Positions 20,001-31,606 of a stretch of 64,000 nucleotides of DNA are shown here, piece by piece. The notes beneath the pieces were generated by a model that was not told where the DNA came from, made no database searches, and saw nothing but the letters and a program-made list of their open reading frames with translations. The position numbers and the translations under genes are program-made. This DNA is from Macropodus opercularis. Lineage: Eukaryota > Chordata > Actinopteri > Anabantiformes > Osphronemidae. Positions within the stretch are counted from its first letter, which is position 1, and every line of letters starts with the position of its first letter. The stretch is taken from positions 10,337,001-10,401,000 of the forward strand of contig CM061098.1 of assembly GCA_030770545.1 (NCBI GenBank). The letters are read 5' to 3'.

Positions 20001-22547
20001 TGTGTGAAGCGGTTGTCAAAATACATTTATTTATTTTTAATAACATTATTGTGATTGTAGAAACAGTCCAGTGCATATTAGCCTTGAGTTGAATTAACGC
20101 ACTTTAAAATATGGAAGGTGGTTTATTTATTAGGATATTCTTTGCATCAGTTGTGATTTTATTTTGAATTATCTGTGTGTTTTTGTTATTCTGATGTATT
20201 CTATTGAGGAAAAATGCAGCTACTAACCATAGGCTCTGAGTCCAGTACTTCATTTATGTTATAAATGTCAATTTTTGCTCCAATCCAGAAACAATTATGG
20301 CTGTTTAATATTTTCCAGGGCTTTATCAATGAACTGTGTCTGGTGTTTATGATGTTTTGAATCTTGAGTATTACTTCAAATTGGGGACCAAAAAACTGGG
20401 TAGTTGAAAAGTGTAGCTGCAGAAGGTGGAGGAAATTCAAGAGTATGTAAGAAATTAAAGGCAGGTGACCTCATTGTGTGTTTAGAGGTGGCAAATGTAA
20501 GAACATGTTTCTGAAAATACTTAAAAAAAAAAACAAAGCTGACTATCCTAGATTGCGTTATATTTAAATGGATGTTTTATTTATTTCAGGTTCAGTGCTG
20601 TGCAGAAGCACACAGTGGAGTTCAACCAGCTGGCCATGGCCAACTCCGAGGGCTCAGAGGCTATGTTGAACAGGGTGATGACCAAGGACAACATTGGTGT
20701 TGCTGTACTGCTAGAAGTCCGCAAAGAAATGATGGAGGCCTCCTGTGAGTAACTCTGACTTAACCTTTCTCTGAGAATGTTATGTGGAAAAACTACCTAT
20801 TTTACGTTTTCATACAAAGAGCAAAAATAATGTGCTTGTACTGGGTAATACAACTTGAGAAGAACAGTTATGTACTGCCTTTCCACTGTCTCATTTTACA
20901 TTTTAACACAAATGAAACTGAAAAGACTTAAGACGTGGGAAATGATAAGTACCCCACGCCTGCTTCCGTTTTACATAAGGAGGTAAGCTGCAGTCAGCAG
21001 CCATTATCTGGCCACGTGCCTCTTTGAGAGAGGTTTGCTGGGCTGGGGTGTTTAGGTGCGAACAGTGCAAAGGTCAGCGTGCTGCACATGCTTTTGGAAC
21101 ATTTTCTGAACAATTTGCAATACAGAGTTCTGATGTATATTTTAAAAAAATAATTCACAAATGGAGAAATATTTAAGGCTGTTTCCCATCATTTTTATAA
21201 ATAATGGCAAGGTGAGAAGTCCTGTTCATTTGAGGTTGTCTTTGATTCACACTGTGGACTTTTATATTTGTTTCACACATAATACAGGATTATAACAGGA
21301 CAGGACCTGATTGTTTACAAGATTATTGGCTGTGATGCTGATGAATAAATAATGAATTTCTTCCTGTTTACCCCTTTTCCCACCTTTCAGCTGGAAAGTC
21401 ACTCCATGGTATGGAGAAGCAGTTGCTCTTGGTAGCCAATGCTCACATGCACTGGGACCCAGAGTATTCTGATGTCAAGCTGGTTCAGACCATGATGTTT
21501 CTGTCAGAGGTGAAGAACATAGTGGACAAGGCCACTCGTAGCCTCAAGCTGTCCTCTGTCTCCGGTGAGACCAATGCCATTCCACTGGTGCTGTGTGCTG
21601 ACCTCAACTCCTTGCCTGACTCTGGTGAGTAAAGAGTAGAAGCGTCGTAGATAATTGTAGGGTAGGTGGTTTGCTTTGAGAGTCTCCTAAGTGCATGTTT
21701 TGCATAGATGGACTTCTTTAACAGTTTTTTTTAAATGCCTAAAAACTAAATAGACTTATCTGTATTGAATTAATCTGCAGCAATTAGAATTTTAATATAA
21801 TAAGAATGAATATTTGCCTTTTACACTTCGTTAAAGTCCTGAGAGGTTAATTAGGTTTTTGGAATAACAAGCACTTATCTTAATCTGGAAATTTGTGGCC
21901 ATAGGGCTTATACGTTTCATCCTGTTGATACCAATAACCTGGAGTAAGAGATTTGGAATACGGTGTGTGTGTGTTTTTGTTGTTTTTTTTTTTTGCTTCC
22001 TCCTTTAATGACTTTCCCTCTCAGGTGTGGTGGAGTACCTGAGTACTGGCGGAGTGGACTGCACACACAAGGATTTCAAAGAGCTTCGTTACAGTGACAG
22101 CCTGACCAAATTCAACTGCAACGGCAAGAACAGCACGTCCAATGGCAGGATCACCCATGGCTTCAAGCTGAAGAGCGCCTACGAGAATGGCCTGATGCCT
22201 TACACCAACTACACCCATGACTTCAAAGTAATTGCACTCATGCAACTTTGATTTGTAGTTAATGTTACATTAGTCAAAAGTGATGTCCTGATCTGGCCTA
22301 TATAAGTGAACCCTTCTTCTCCTCCCCTCAGGGTGTCATCGACTATATTTTCTACTCCAAGCCTCACCTGAACGTGCTGGGTATCTTGGGCCCCCTGGAT
22401 CCCCACTGGCTTTTAGAGAACGATGTCAAGGGCTGCCCACATCCACACATCCCCTCCGACCACTTCTCCCTGTTTGCCCAGTTGGAGCTGCTCCTGCCCA
22501 ACTTGCCCCAACAGGTTAATGGGCTCCATCTGCCTGCACGCAGGTAG
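17006..22547 (+). CDS. cnot6: CCR4-NOT transcription complex subunit 6 (deadenylase)
   Basis: This is the CCR4a 3'-5' exonuclease that shortens mRNA poly(A) tails inside the CCR4-NOT complex in the cytoplasm. Eleven coding exons join in phase: 17006-17117 (exon opens at 16996), 17287-17473, 17681-17766, 17851-17955, 18155-18223, 18700-18857, 19311-19465, 20590-20744, 21391-21624, 22025-22227 and 22332-22547, giving 559 residues (human 557). Residues about 45-150 are leucine-rich repeats that dock on CNOT7/8. The endonuclease-exonuclease-phosphatase domain follows, with catalytic E240 (SLQEVETEQ), D413 and N415 (CADLNS) and H532 (PSDHF). The linker KRIPTEQPPPRSWISLQEPDR matches CNOT6 rather than CNOT6L, which is shorter there. 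The start gives the family's conserved MPKEKYDPPDPRR. Introns 5 and 7 hold a small repeat and a 1.1-kb AT-rich stretch, respectively. Zebrafish-style naming could make this cnot6a or cnot6b. Confidence 0.96.
18382..18556. mobile_element. Short MITE-like interspersed repeat in CNOT6 intron
   Basis: The element begins AGGCAATCCTGGTCCTC and ends with the imperfect complement GACCAACCAGGATTGTCCT, so it has terminal inverted repeats around a 175-base body with no coding capacity. The left end (TGGTCCTC, GGGCCACTG, then a CTGC/TGCAGG motif) resembles an abundant fish repeat with CCTCGAGGGCCACTG ends. It sits inside the intron between the exons ending at 18223 and starting at 18700. Family assignment is from memory. 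Confidence 0.55.
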
Positions 22548-22562
22548 TGAGTTGCTGCCACA

Positions 22563-22577
22563 CCATCAGAGGGCGCT
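22563..22577 (+). promoter_or_regulatory. Candidate CTCF site at the start of the CNOT6 3' UTR
   Basis: CCATCAGAGGGCGCT matches 14 of 15 positions of the CTCF core CCASYAGRKGGCRSY, the best such match I found. It begins 16 bases after the CNOT6 stop codon. Motif match only. Confidence 0.4.
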
Positions 22578-24056
22578 GCAACCACAGGCGCTCTCCCTTT
22601 CAACCCTCTTCCCTCCTACAACCAGCTCTTCCCTCCACCACACCAGAGGAGGAAGACAAATACACAACCTGTAAAATATTTGTGAGGTCTGGCCGACAGG
22701 GATTTCGTATAATGTTATAGATATTCTATATTTTTCTTTCTTCGTTTTTTCTTTTTTGTTCTTTTTTTAACTGCTCAATTCAGTCCTGTCCATGTATCAT
22801 ATCTTGTGATTTGGAATCCCTTTCCTCCTCAATCTACACTCATCCACTCTGCTTCTGTCTTTTAGATGAGAGGGGGATGGTAGCTCATTCAGGTTTGTCA
22901 CATGAGGCAGTGTTGTGGTATCGGCGAATGGGGAGACTGAGGGAATAACATCTACCTGAAAAGCTCCATAGCTGATGGTCTACTTGTCTGTCTGTCCTGT
23001 ATAAATCTGAAACCAGCAAAGACAGCAGACTTGTCCGTCTCAGACCTTCATCGTTGGGTTGTGCTTGTTTCCCCCCCTTTGCTCTGGGCAGCCAGTGTAC
23101 TACTGACTTTTTAGGAGACACTTTTGAGTCAGATGGGTTTTGGTTAGAGCGGCTTTTAGCTGGTTGTTCCTTGAAGGTGGGTGTGGCGCTGCTTATAGGA
23201 GGTGAAATCTTCTGCTGTCAATCAGTGGTGCTGAGGCCGGGTTTTGTGGTCACGGCCTCCCGTGGTGCTACGATATAGTCAACACCCCTGGCCCTGGTGC
23301 ATTAGCTACCAAAGCCACAGATGCCTCAAAACCCAGACGTCTGAGAACTGCATGCAAGGTTGTGAGAAACTGAGAGCAGCTACCATCCTGACTGTTCCAC
23401 CCCAGCTTGTGTAGTTGTTAGGGTAGTCTCGTGCTTAGGAGCTTATGTATCACCTTTTTTGTGGCAAGCAGTTTTAGATTGTTGGGCAAAGCGATGAAGG
23501 GGCTTTCACAAGTCTCTGTCGCTTATTGGCAGACAGCAAGTAATGGCTCATACACAGGAGCAAAACCAGCATTCCTCTCATTGTCTGGAGTTGCCATCCA
23601 ACTCCACACATGCAAGCGTACACACACAGGTAATTGAACGCAGATCTTGTAGCACTGTCTCCGAGGCCAGTAGTGACTTTCCCCAGCCATAAATTCCATA
23701 CACACAAGCAGTGGTTTTTTTCACAAGTGTTTGTACAGAATAGAAATCTAGACTCAGTCTTTACATGATTGTATATGAACCACAAAAGACCTGTTTTCTG
23801 GCGTTTTTTGTACTAAGAGTAAATTATGATCAGATTTGAAAAAGATTGTATTGTAAACTATGGCTAAATTTTTATCCAGTTAATGTTAAGAATTGATATT
23901 ACCAGCTTGTACAAAAGACGTAAGAAGAGGTTGTTCAAGGCGTTCACTGTCACTACTTTGCACTCCCAAGAGATTAACTGTAATGTATCAGTATTTTCTT
24001 TCTTCTCTTCCCCGCGTCTCTGCCGTAGGTTTGATTTGCTGGCATATTGCTGCGAT

Positions 24057-24064
24057 TGTAAATA
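24057..24064 (+). promoter_or_regulatory. Pumilio response element in CNOT6 3' UTR
   Basis: TGTAAATA fits the PUM consensus UGUANAUA exactly. Pumilio proteins recruit the CCR4-NOT deadenylase, so a site in the mRNA of a CCR4-NOT subunit could allow self-regulation. It counts only if the 3' UTR extends this far. Confidence 0.35.
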
Positions 24065-26795
24065 GACACTGAGTCGACTCTGTTGCTTCTCGCCCATTAA
24101 CAAAGCCATTGATCCACACTGCTGCCATCAGTTCAGACAAAAGGACACACAAGAATGAGTCACAACCCACCAATGACTCCATCTGCTCGTTTTTAAATCT
24201 CACACACGCTGGTGATGTGTGACCGATTCAAGCTGTATCAATCCCACACGTACAACAAAACATCGTGCCTCACTGTAGCAGTTGTCGTTGTCTTGCACTA
24301 TTTACATTTGACGAACGCCTGAACAACCTTTTCTCATTTTATTTTTAAATACTGTTGAGACATTTGTGAAGATTTTATGTCCTTTTTGGGTTTTGTTAAT
24401 GTTGATTTCCTTTTTATGAGCTGTGACAATGTTATGATGTGTATATCCTTCCTATTCATTGAGCTCTCTAGTAATCAGATGCGCTTTCGGCACCGACCCT
24501 TTCTTGTCTCTAAGGAACATGATTAGGATGTCTGACCTTTACTAAACCCACTGTCCGATTGTTTTGCTCCCGCCGTGTACCGTAGCACAGCTCCATGCCC
24601 ACCTCCTCCAAATGACTAGATCTTAGTTTGTTCTTGGCCATGAATTTTAAGTCCCCCTAAGCCTCGACCACTGAATTCAGACTTTACCCAAACCTCTGTT
24701 ACGCAAGCTGTGTCTTTTTAAAACCGTTTTGCTCAACCACTTTGTATAGTTCTTACCTTCACTACTGCAGCTACAGTGCCATTTGTGGCCCCCCTACCGG
24801 TTTTGGGAAGGGTAGACGGCCCACTTTGCTCCGCTTTTGAATGAACAAGGGATGAGGGGCACCAAGCTCAGCTGTTTCACTCTGACGGCCACTAAAGGCC
24901 AGGCAAACGTTGCAATGAATAACTAAGACTGACAAGAGGAATCTGTCAACAGCCATGCTTTTATAAAAATTAAACTGATTAGCACTTAGTAGAGACAGAT
25001 GCAGCTCCCCTCATTCCCTGTCCCTTCTTATTACTGAATAAAGATTTTGTTATTTAATGTAAATGTTGACCTGAATTTTAAAGCAAGAGGGAAGCAAGTA
25101 AACAGGAAGTAGAAATTTGGCCCCAAGATTGTTTTCTGGTTTGTTTTTGCCCTAAATTTGGTTTTTATCTTTTTGTTTTTCCAATGAATTCCAATGTGTC
25201 CAGTTTGAATTTCTTTTCCTGAATGGCATTAGTATTGTAGTAGATTTAAAGGCTAGCTTTTTGTAAAGTGTGAATAAAAGATGTATCTCATGTTTCCTTT
25301 CTAAAAAGATACTGAATTGTGTTGTTGTGTAAATCATGAATTCTATGATGGTGTTATGTTTGCTACATGATTTTTACTGAATATATTTTTTCCCATTTAC
25401 TCTCATCACGAACCAAATCCTCTGTAGAAGTGATCATGACGATGTGACGTGTTGGTGTAGAGAAGTTGAATGTTCCTGACGATGCCTCATGGAAGGATTT
25501 AGTGCTTGTTGGAGAAGTACCTGCATCTTTGGTGTCAGTTAAGATCTTCAGCACAGGGACCCCCCCCCCCTTGTTTTAAATCACTTTCAGCTTTATTTGT
25601 GACGTTGCTTGGCGCTGGCTGGTACCTGTAGGTTAGGGCAGCAGCGCTGTCTTACTAGAGACCACTGTTCTGACTGGTGTCGAGACTAAGCTAATGATGT
25701 GCCGCTGGTCGTTAGACTGCTCCTCTGATTACTACTCGCTCTGTTTTTTGTGCACGTCAGTGGTTAAACCTGTTTTTTGTTGGTCACTGATTAGATTTTT
25801 AAATCTTTTGTGGACCCCTGTCCAACCACCTTCTCCATCCGCTTCTGACTGGAAACCTGGCAAATGACGGAGCTGAGTTACGTCGCTCTGTCACTTCAGC
25901 AAGTGATCGTTGTTTTGTACCTTTCCACTGTTGCATTGTTTTCATAGTTGTCTTATTAGATGTAGAGTGATTTCCCAGGCTGCATCTCTTTGTAATGGTG
26001 CACACCAAAGCTGCTTGTAGGTCAGTTGAGTTGTCCCGTTAACCAGTCACACTTTTTTTTTGTTTTGTTTTGTTTTATAATCCAAATCGGTCTTCATGAA
26101 ATGTAGGGCTGTAAGGAAAGCAAGGTACTTTTGTCCTTTTCCTTGAATCACATGCACATCCGTCTTTAAACTTGTTACTGCTGTTGCGAGTTTTGTTTCT
26201 TAGTCCATCAAATCAACTTTTTCCAAAAACTTGGCAATAATACTCAAACATTCACAGACACATTGAAAAATGTAGCTTTTTTCCATCTTTTAACTGTGGT
26301 CTCTCAGATCTTTCGCCATCCACACACTTCTAGGCCATTTTGTTCTCAAAAAATCTTTGACCTTATTCTTTTCATTTATTTATCCATCTTGTATATTTGC
26401 TCCTCCCTGCCGATCTAGTGGTAGTTGTTCAATGATCAGGATTGTCTATCTGTAGTCAGCTGAGTACATATATTGATCTGTGTCACTGTGTTTATGCACT
26501 GGACCAACTATTGTTTACCATTCATGTAATACCAGCAAAACAAAAAAAATAATGACAAAACACTTGCACAATGTTGTAGAATGTCCATTAACCCAGATGA
26601 GAAATCAAGGCAGCTGTTTTCAAATCAACACATACAGTTTAAAAAGAATCTGAATGGTAAACAATGCTTTCTGTTGTACCCCTTAGCCGTCCTCTTGATT
26701 CTCTCTGAAGTAGTTTTGTTCTTTTTATTTTTTCCGTTTGACTACAGGTTCCGCTCGTTTCCTTTACACTTACCTATGTATTTTCCTACTTCTGG

Positions 26796-26877
26796 TTGAA
26801 AATAAATTCTATATTATCTGTTTCAAGCTGTGTCACCTCTTATTCTTTGCAATGGATATTGAAAATAAATTCTATAT
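26796..26877 (+). terminator. Duplicated poly(A) signal unit, likely distal CNOT6 3' end
   Basis: The 19-base word TTGAAAATAAATTCTATAT occurs perfectly twice, at 26796-26814 and 26859-26877, each with an AATAAA and each soon followed by a CTGTT motif. Two signals 63 bases apart would give closely spaced alternative ends. Assignment to CNOT6 rests on strand and distance only. Confidence 0.45.
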
Positions 26878-27508
26878 CTGTTCTCCTTGTTCTGCCTCTC
26901 TCTGCTTCTTTAAGTCTGTCCAGTCTTCTGGAGTCTTGATTTAATGTTTTTGATGCGAAGCGCTTGGTTTGTTGAGTGCACTGACCTTAGCAGCTGTTTT
27001 AATTTAGCAACAAAAATATGAATCTGTGAATTTTGGTAGGTGTTTAGCTGATATGAAATCCACTAACAGCTACTTGAGTCGGTACAGAGACCATCTTGAC
27101 TGAACCCTGCTTCAGCGAAGTGCACTCACCCTCTAATGTGTCCTTTACTAAGACACTAAACCATTACCAGCACCACGGGCGCTGTCTTGAAGCCATTCTT
27201 GCCCTTTGAATTTCCCTTTAGGGATCCATAAAGTTTAATATTAACATTTAATACCTGAAACCGCACTGGAGAGGACTGTGTGTGTTGTCTTTTATGGGCA
27301 CACGGTGGAGCCAAAGGACCAAGAACAAGCAGAGAGCGATGGTCTGTCCTTGTCGTCTGCTGGAGGACATGCCAGGTACAAACAAGTCTCACAGGACTCG
27401 TAACTTCAGCAGATGTATGTCAGAACAGGAACAGTGTGAGGCAGCAAAGTTAGTTTGGAACATTACTCACAGTTCAAGGCTCTAGTTCTTAGAAATGATG
27501 AGTATATC

Positions 27509-27526
27509 ACCAGATATATATCTGGT
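27509..27526. repeat. Perfect 18-bp palindrome
   Basis: ACCAGATATATATCTGGT is its own reverse complement over all 18 bases. It lies in AT-rich intergenic DNA and could form a small cruciform or bind a dimeric factor. No function is known. Confidence 0.9.
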
Positions 27527-29918
27527 ATTGGTTCAGATTAGACTCAACAAAAACAATATAATCATAATCTGAGTAGTCAGAAGAAGACAATTAATGAATA
27601 AAAGACCATGAGAGATAATGGATCATTGAAGAGGAGCATCAACTAAATTACATACTTTAAGTTTTAAACACTTGATTACTTAAGTAACTGTAAATCATGT
27701 CGAGCTCTAGGAAATGGTGAAGCACTATATAAACCAAACAACTGTGATCTGTGTGTTGTTTAATATGCATTCGCTATCATACTTATATTCTGCATTCTCT
27801 TTTATGTTTGTGATGTTATGTGTAACCTGTGGTTATGTGATACATCTTCCTTGTCTTGTGTTAAAGTTTGTAATTCAGGCGTTTCTTGGTTGTGCAGCCC
27901 AGAAACAGGTCGTTTTTCAGACAACAGGAGGGTTAATCAATAATGAAAATTCTCCAAACTCGCAGCCCTAGATCTGAGTCCAATTAGAACATTTGCCTGA
28001 CACTTCAGTGCTCGCTCCTTATCATGCTCAGCCTGCCATGAAACAACACATGGTGGTATTCGCTGAAGTCTATTTGTTGTGTTCGTGGACTGTGCTGATT
28101 AAAAGTGTACTGCTAAAGTACGTTCTGCACAACGTGGCAGCTGTGTCCATGAAATTAGTGCCAGTTAACAGACCTGCAGGGATGTGAGCCACCTTCTCTT
28201 TATAATGGTGCCACACATGGAGCGGCTGCAGCAGAAACCTGAGACCTAAGCACGAGCGGAAGCCAAATCTCAACAGATGCCCAACGGAAGGACAGCAGCA
28301 CAAAGTAATAATAAAATGACAACAATACGTGGAACACGCACACACTGTACATCTATCTTTACAAACAAAGTCACTGACTCCTGTTGATGCAGCCAAACTG
28401 CTGGGAACCACAAGGCGCCTCATTATTACCCTGAAATGGACTGTGACAGTAAATGTACTTACACACCTTAATTTAGTGGCGTTAATGTGTTTAAAATGTG
28501 AGCGAGAAAGCTGGAAGAGAACATCAAAAGCCGCCCGAGAGGCGATTACTCCTCTGAAGGTCACGAACCGCTTCTCGTTTTAGGCTGACTCTTCCTAAAC
28601 AGCTGCCCAAATGCGTGTTTATGTGCAAGTGGACATTAAAGTGAACAAGGGAGGCTTGTTGTTCACAGAGCCAGAGAAGAAAGGAGCAGGCAGATTCCCG
28701 CGTACCTCGCCGCCGCGCTGGCGGAGTTTCTGTCTTGTTGACGTGGCAGCATAATTGCAAAGTCTGTAAACTCCTTTGCAGATGTAGACTCTATCTCTTT
28801 TTTCTTGTCCCTGCTTGATTTCTCCCCCCTCCCCGCTTCTCCTTTACGCCTCCTCCCCCTTCTCAACCATACGTTGTTTTTTTTTTAAATGCCTTTCCCC
28901 AGAAACTCACACTATGAGCGCGTGTGACTATATTACTAGGCCAGTTGCCTGTGTGATGTTGAGCCAACTCCTCCTGACACGCTCTCAGAGTTCTTCTTTG
29001 GGTTCCGCGGTTTAAGATTCAAGTTGTAAAGCTTCAGAAAATGAGCACATGAAATATTGCTGTGCGTCTCTCACTGATACACTGCCAGCAACAGCAGGCT
29101 GGGCTGGATTCCTGAGAGTTTTCATTCCTTGGAACTCACCTCAGTCCTGACCTTGGCTGAGCAGAGAACAGTGAAACAAGCTGAAGCAAATGCGGCCGTA
29201 GGGGTGATGACTGGACAAACACTTGCATGCTGAGGAGAAAGACACCTGAGACGTTGCTGCTCTGTGAAACAGCTCATGCATGTGCGCCCGCGATTTACGA
29301 GCCTTGTTAAATGGAGGCGGTGGGACTCTGTCCTGCTAGAACAGACAGTGAAACCTGGCTTTTCTGTGGACTGGCTTCAGCTGGAGAGACTCTAAAACGT
29401 AGTAAAGTCACTGAACCTAAATGTTTGCTTCCTTTTGAGACTAGAGCTAGACTTTGAGTGCAGTGCATCATGGGAAGACACTCATTATGTTTCATAATTA
29501 CCAATCTTTATTCAGTAAACACCCAGTGACACTGTCAACTCATCAGTTCAGGTCAGATACGCTGAGTAGAAAATCAACTGTAAATATATTTACATTTGTA
29601 ATACTGCATCCCTGTCTCAGGCTTTACTCCCTATACTTGTATTGCTCATGTTGTTGGAATCGACTTGAATCGACTACTAAGAAAATGATTCATATGGCGA
29701 CGACTTGGGGCAAAGTTAGCTTATGTCCAGGTTAACATAAGTGGAGATGTAAAGGTTTATTATTAGTCATCCACAGCTTGTGGTCTTTTCCAAGGCCTGT
29801 GGTCTTAATCAGCAATGGTTGAGCTAAGTCTCCAGTAAAATCAGTGTAATGACCTCTGACACGATGGAAAAACAACTAAATGTGCGCATGTGTGTCTGCA
29901 TGACTTTAAAGGTTATGG

Positions 29919-29933
29919 TCGCCAGGTGGCACT
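29919..29933 (+). promoter_or_regulatory. Candidate CTCF site, intergenic
   Basis: TCGCCAGGTGGCACT matches 13 of 15 positions of the CTCF core, with the invariant AGGTGGC intact. Motif match only. Confidence 0.3.
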
Positions 29934-31522
29934 CGGGCCAGATGTGAACTACATCAGCTGCAGTCACCTGCGTCCCGTGTGCAGCGAGGCTACACACCAC
30001 ACCTGAGAACCAGCCTCAGAGCAGCTGGACCTGCTGAATCCTGTTTTAAACATCTGCTGTCTTGCAGTGTTTGGTTCATACGTGAAGGAGCTCACATCCG
30101 GTAAGATAACTAAGCTTCAGTTCATTTCTTATTCAACATGCGCTCACTTTCCATTGGCCACATCCTTTATTTAATTTCATCCAAAGGCTGTTTCCCATTT
30201 CCCAGCAGCTTTATTGTTGAGTTCTGAGATGAGCTCCATATTTTAGGATGTCATGTGCAGTTTGTGTCTTGTGTCACCAAAAACATCATAAAATGAGTGA
30301 ATTTATGGAAGTATTTTTCCTGCAGCTCAACACAAACCTTAATGTTCTTCTGCTATTCAGTGCACTTGAAATAGTTATCACTGGAAACTCCATAAACACA
30401 CAATGAATAGGCTTGATAGTTAATTATTAAATTAAATAATGAAACACAGAATGCTCAAACCAACAGGGAAGGTAATATAACCTTGAATTATAAATACTGG
30501 TGGCGAACATGTAAGACAGGTGACAGAAGGAACCGAACAGACCCAGCGGCATCAGCTACAAACACACCTGCCTGCACCCACACATATGAACAATCGCTTC
30601 ACCAGCAGAGAAATGCATTATCCACGAATCGCAGAAAAACAAGGCCGTGTGCCTATGAAGTCATGCCAGCAATTTGCAGCACAAATTTAGAGAAAGATAA
30701 AAAAAATATGGGCCAATGTTTCGCCAAACAACGCATGTGTGCCATGTTTCCTGACTTGATTTGTGTTGAAGATGTGAGTCTTGCACGTGACTGCTGTGTG
30801 TTTTGGTAGCAATGTTGCAATTAGCCATGGAAAAAGGTTTTAATGGACTTTGGCAAGTGCTTAAAGCTGCAGCTCTCTTGCACCGTTTTAAACGTGTCCA
30901 TGCAAACAGCGAGAGTCTAATGATGCATCAGTTTAATGCAGCTGCCTTTAACCATGGGTGAGAGGAGGCCTGAGTTTTCCTCACAGACGCCAACAAATAG
31001 ACGTGTGTTCTTCACTGTTTCTGCTTCTCTCTGACTTGTGTCACTAAGTCTTGTATCGCCGAGCATCTGACAACTGAACACAGCACGGCGGAGCAGGGCC
31101 GCAACCCCTCGTCTCTCTCCAGCGAGCTGCCTTCTGGAGACGAGCGCTGCTAATTGTCCTCAGGGCCGGGGAGCATTTGTCTGTCACTCGAGGCCTGTGC
31201 ACAGACATCTGTGGGTCAGAGGCTCCAGAGGAGGCTGGAGCGGTCGAGTGACAGTTCCTGTGTGCGTGTTTCTGAAACCTAATGAGCGTGAGGGGAGATG
31301 GTGATGACGGGGGACACAGTTCTTTCAAGAAATAAAAAAAATGGTGTTAAATGGCAAATCTGTGACAGATATCAGCTACACATTGTGTTCTTGATGCGAT
31401 AGATGAGCTGTTTATTTACTAAAAGGTGGCTGCTGGACGAGGGCAAGACGTTTGGTAGCTAACACAGTAACGTCGTCTATAACTAGCGCGAGGTTTAATT
31501 GGGAAGATCCGAGCTGAGTTGT

Positions 31523-31544
31523 GCTGCTGCTGCTGCTGCTGCTG
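31523..31544. repeat. (GCT)7 trinucleotide repeat
   Basis: Seven GCT units lie about 35 bases before the hairpin at 31579-31606. There is no reading frame evidence that they are translated. Confidence 0.9.
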
Positions 31545-31578
31545 TCGCTGCGGCCACAGTTCTTGTTGACGCCAGCGC

Positions 31579-31606
31579 CGTCAGTTCTTGTGGGGAAGAA
31601 CTGACG
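31579..31606. repeat. Perfect 11-bp stem hairpin
   Basis: CGTCAGTTCTT (31579-31589) is followed after six bases (GTGGGG) by its exact reverse complement AAGAACTGACG (31596-31606). A partial third copy of the arm (cagttcttgttgacg) precedes it by about 20 bases, so the arm exists in both direct and inverted orientation. The stem is too short for a microRNA precursor. Confidence 0.85.

Larger units (their letters stand above)
22548..26880 (+). other. Probable long 3' UTR of CNOT6
   Basis: No gene is recognised downstream of the CNOT6 stop. Candidate poly(A) signals AATAAA lie at 25037-25042, 25273-25278, 26801-26806 and 26864-26869, so the 3' UTR could be about 2.5 to 4.3 kb. The stretch is T-rich, holds a C11 run (25560-25570), an exact Pumilio site and T-rich/TTTGT tracts near 26050-26080, all compatible with UTR sequence. 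Extent is inference. Confidence 0.5.

Noticed and set aside
28070..28564. 164-codon minus-strand frame
   Set aside because: No family motif, overlaps plus-strand frames, no splice or promoter context; consistent with chance.
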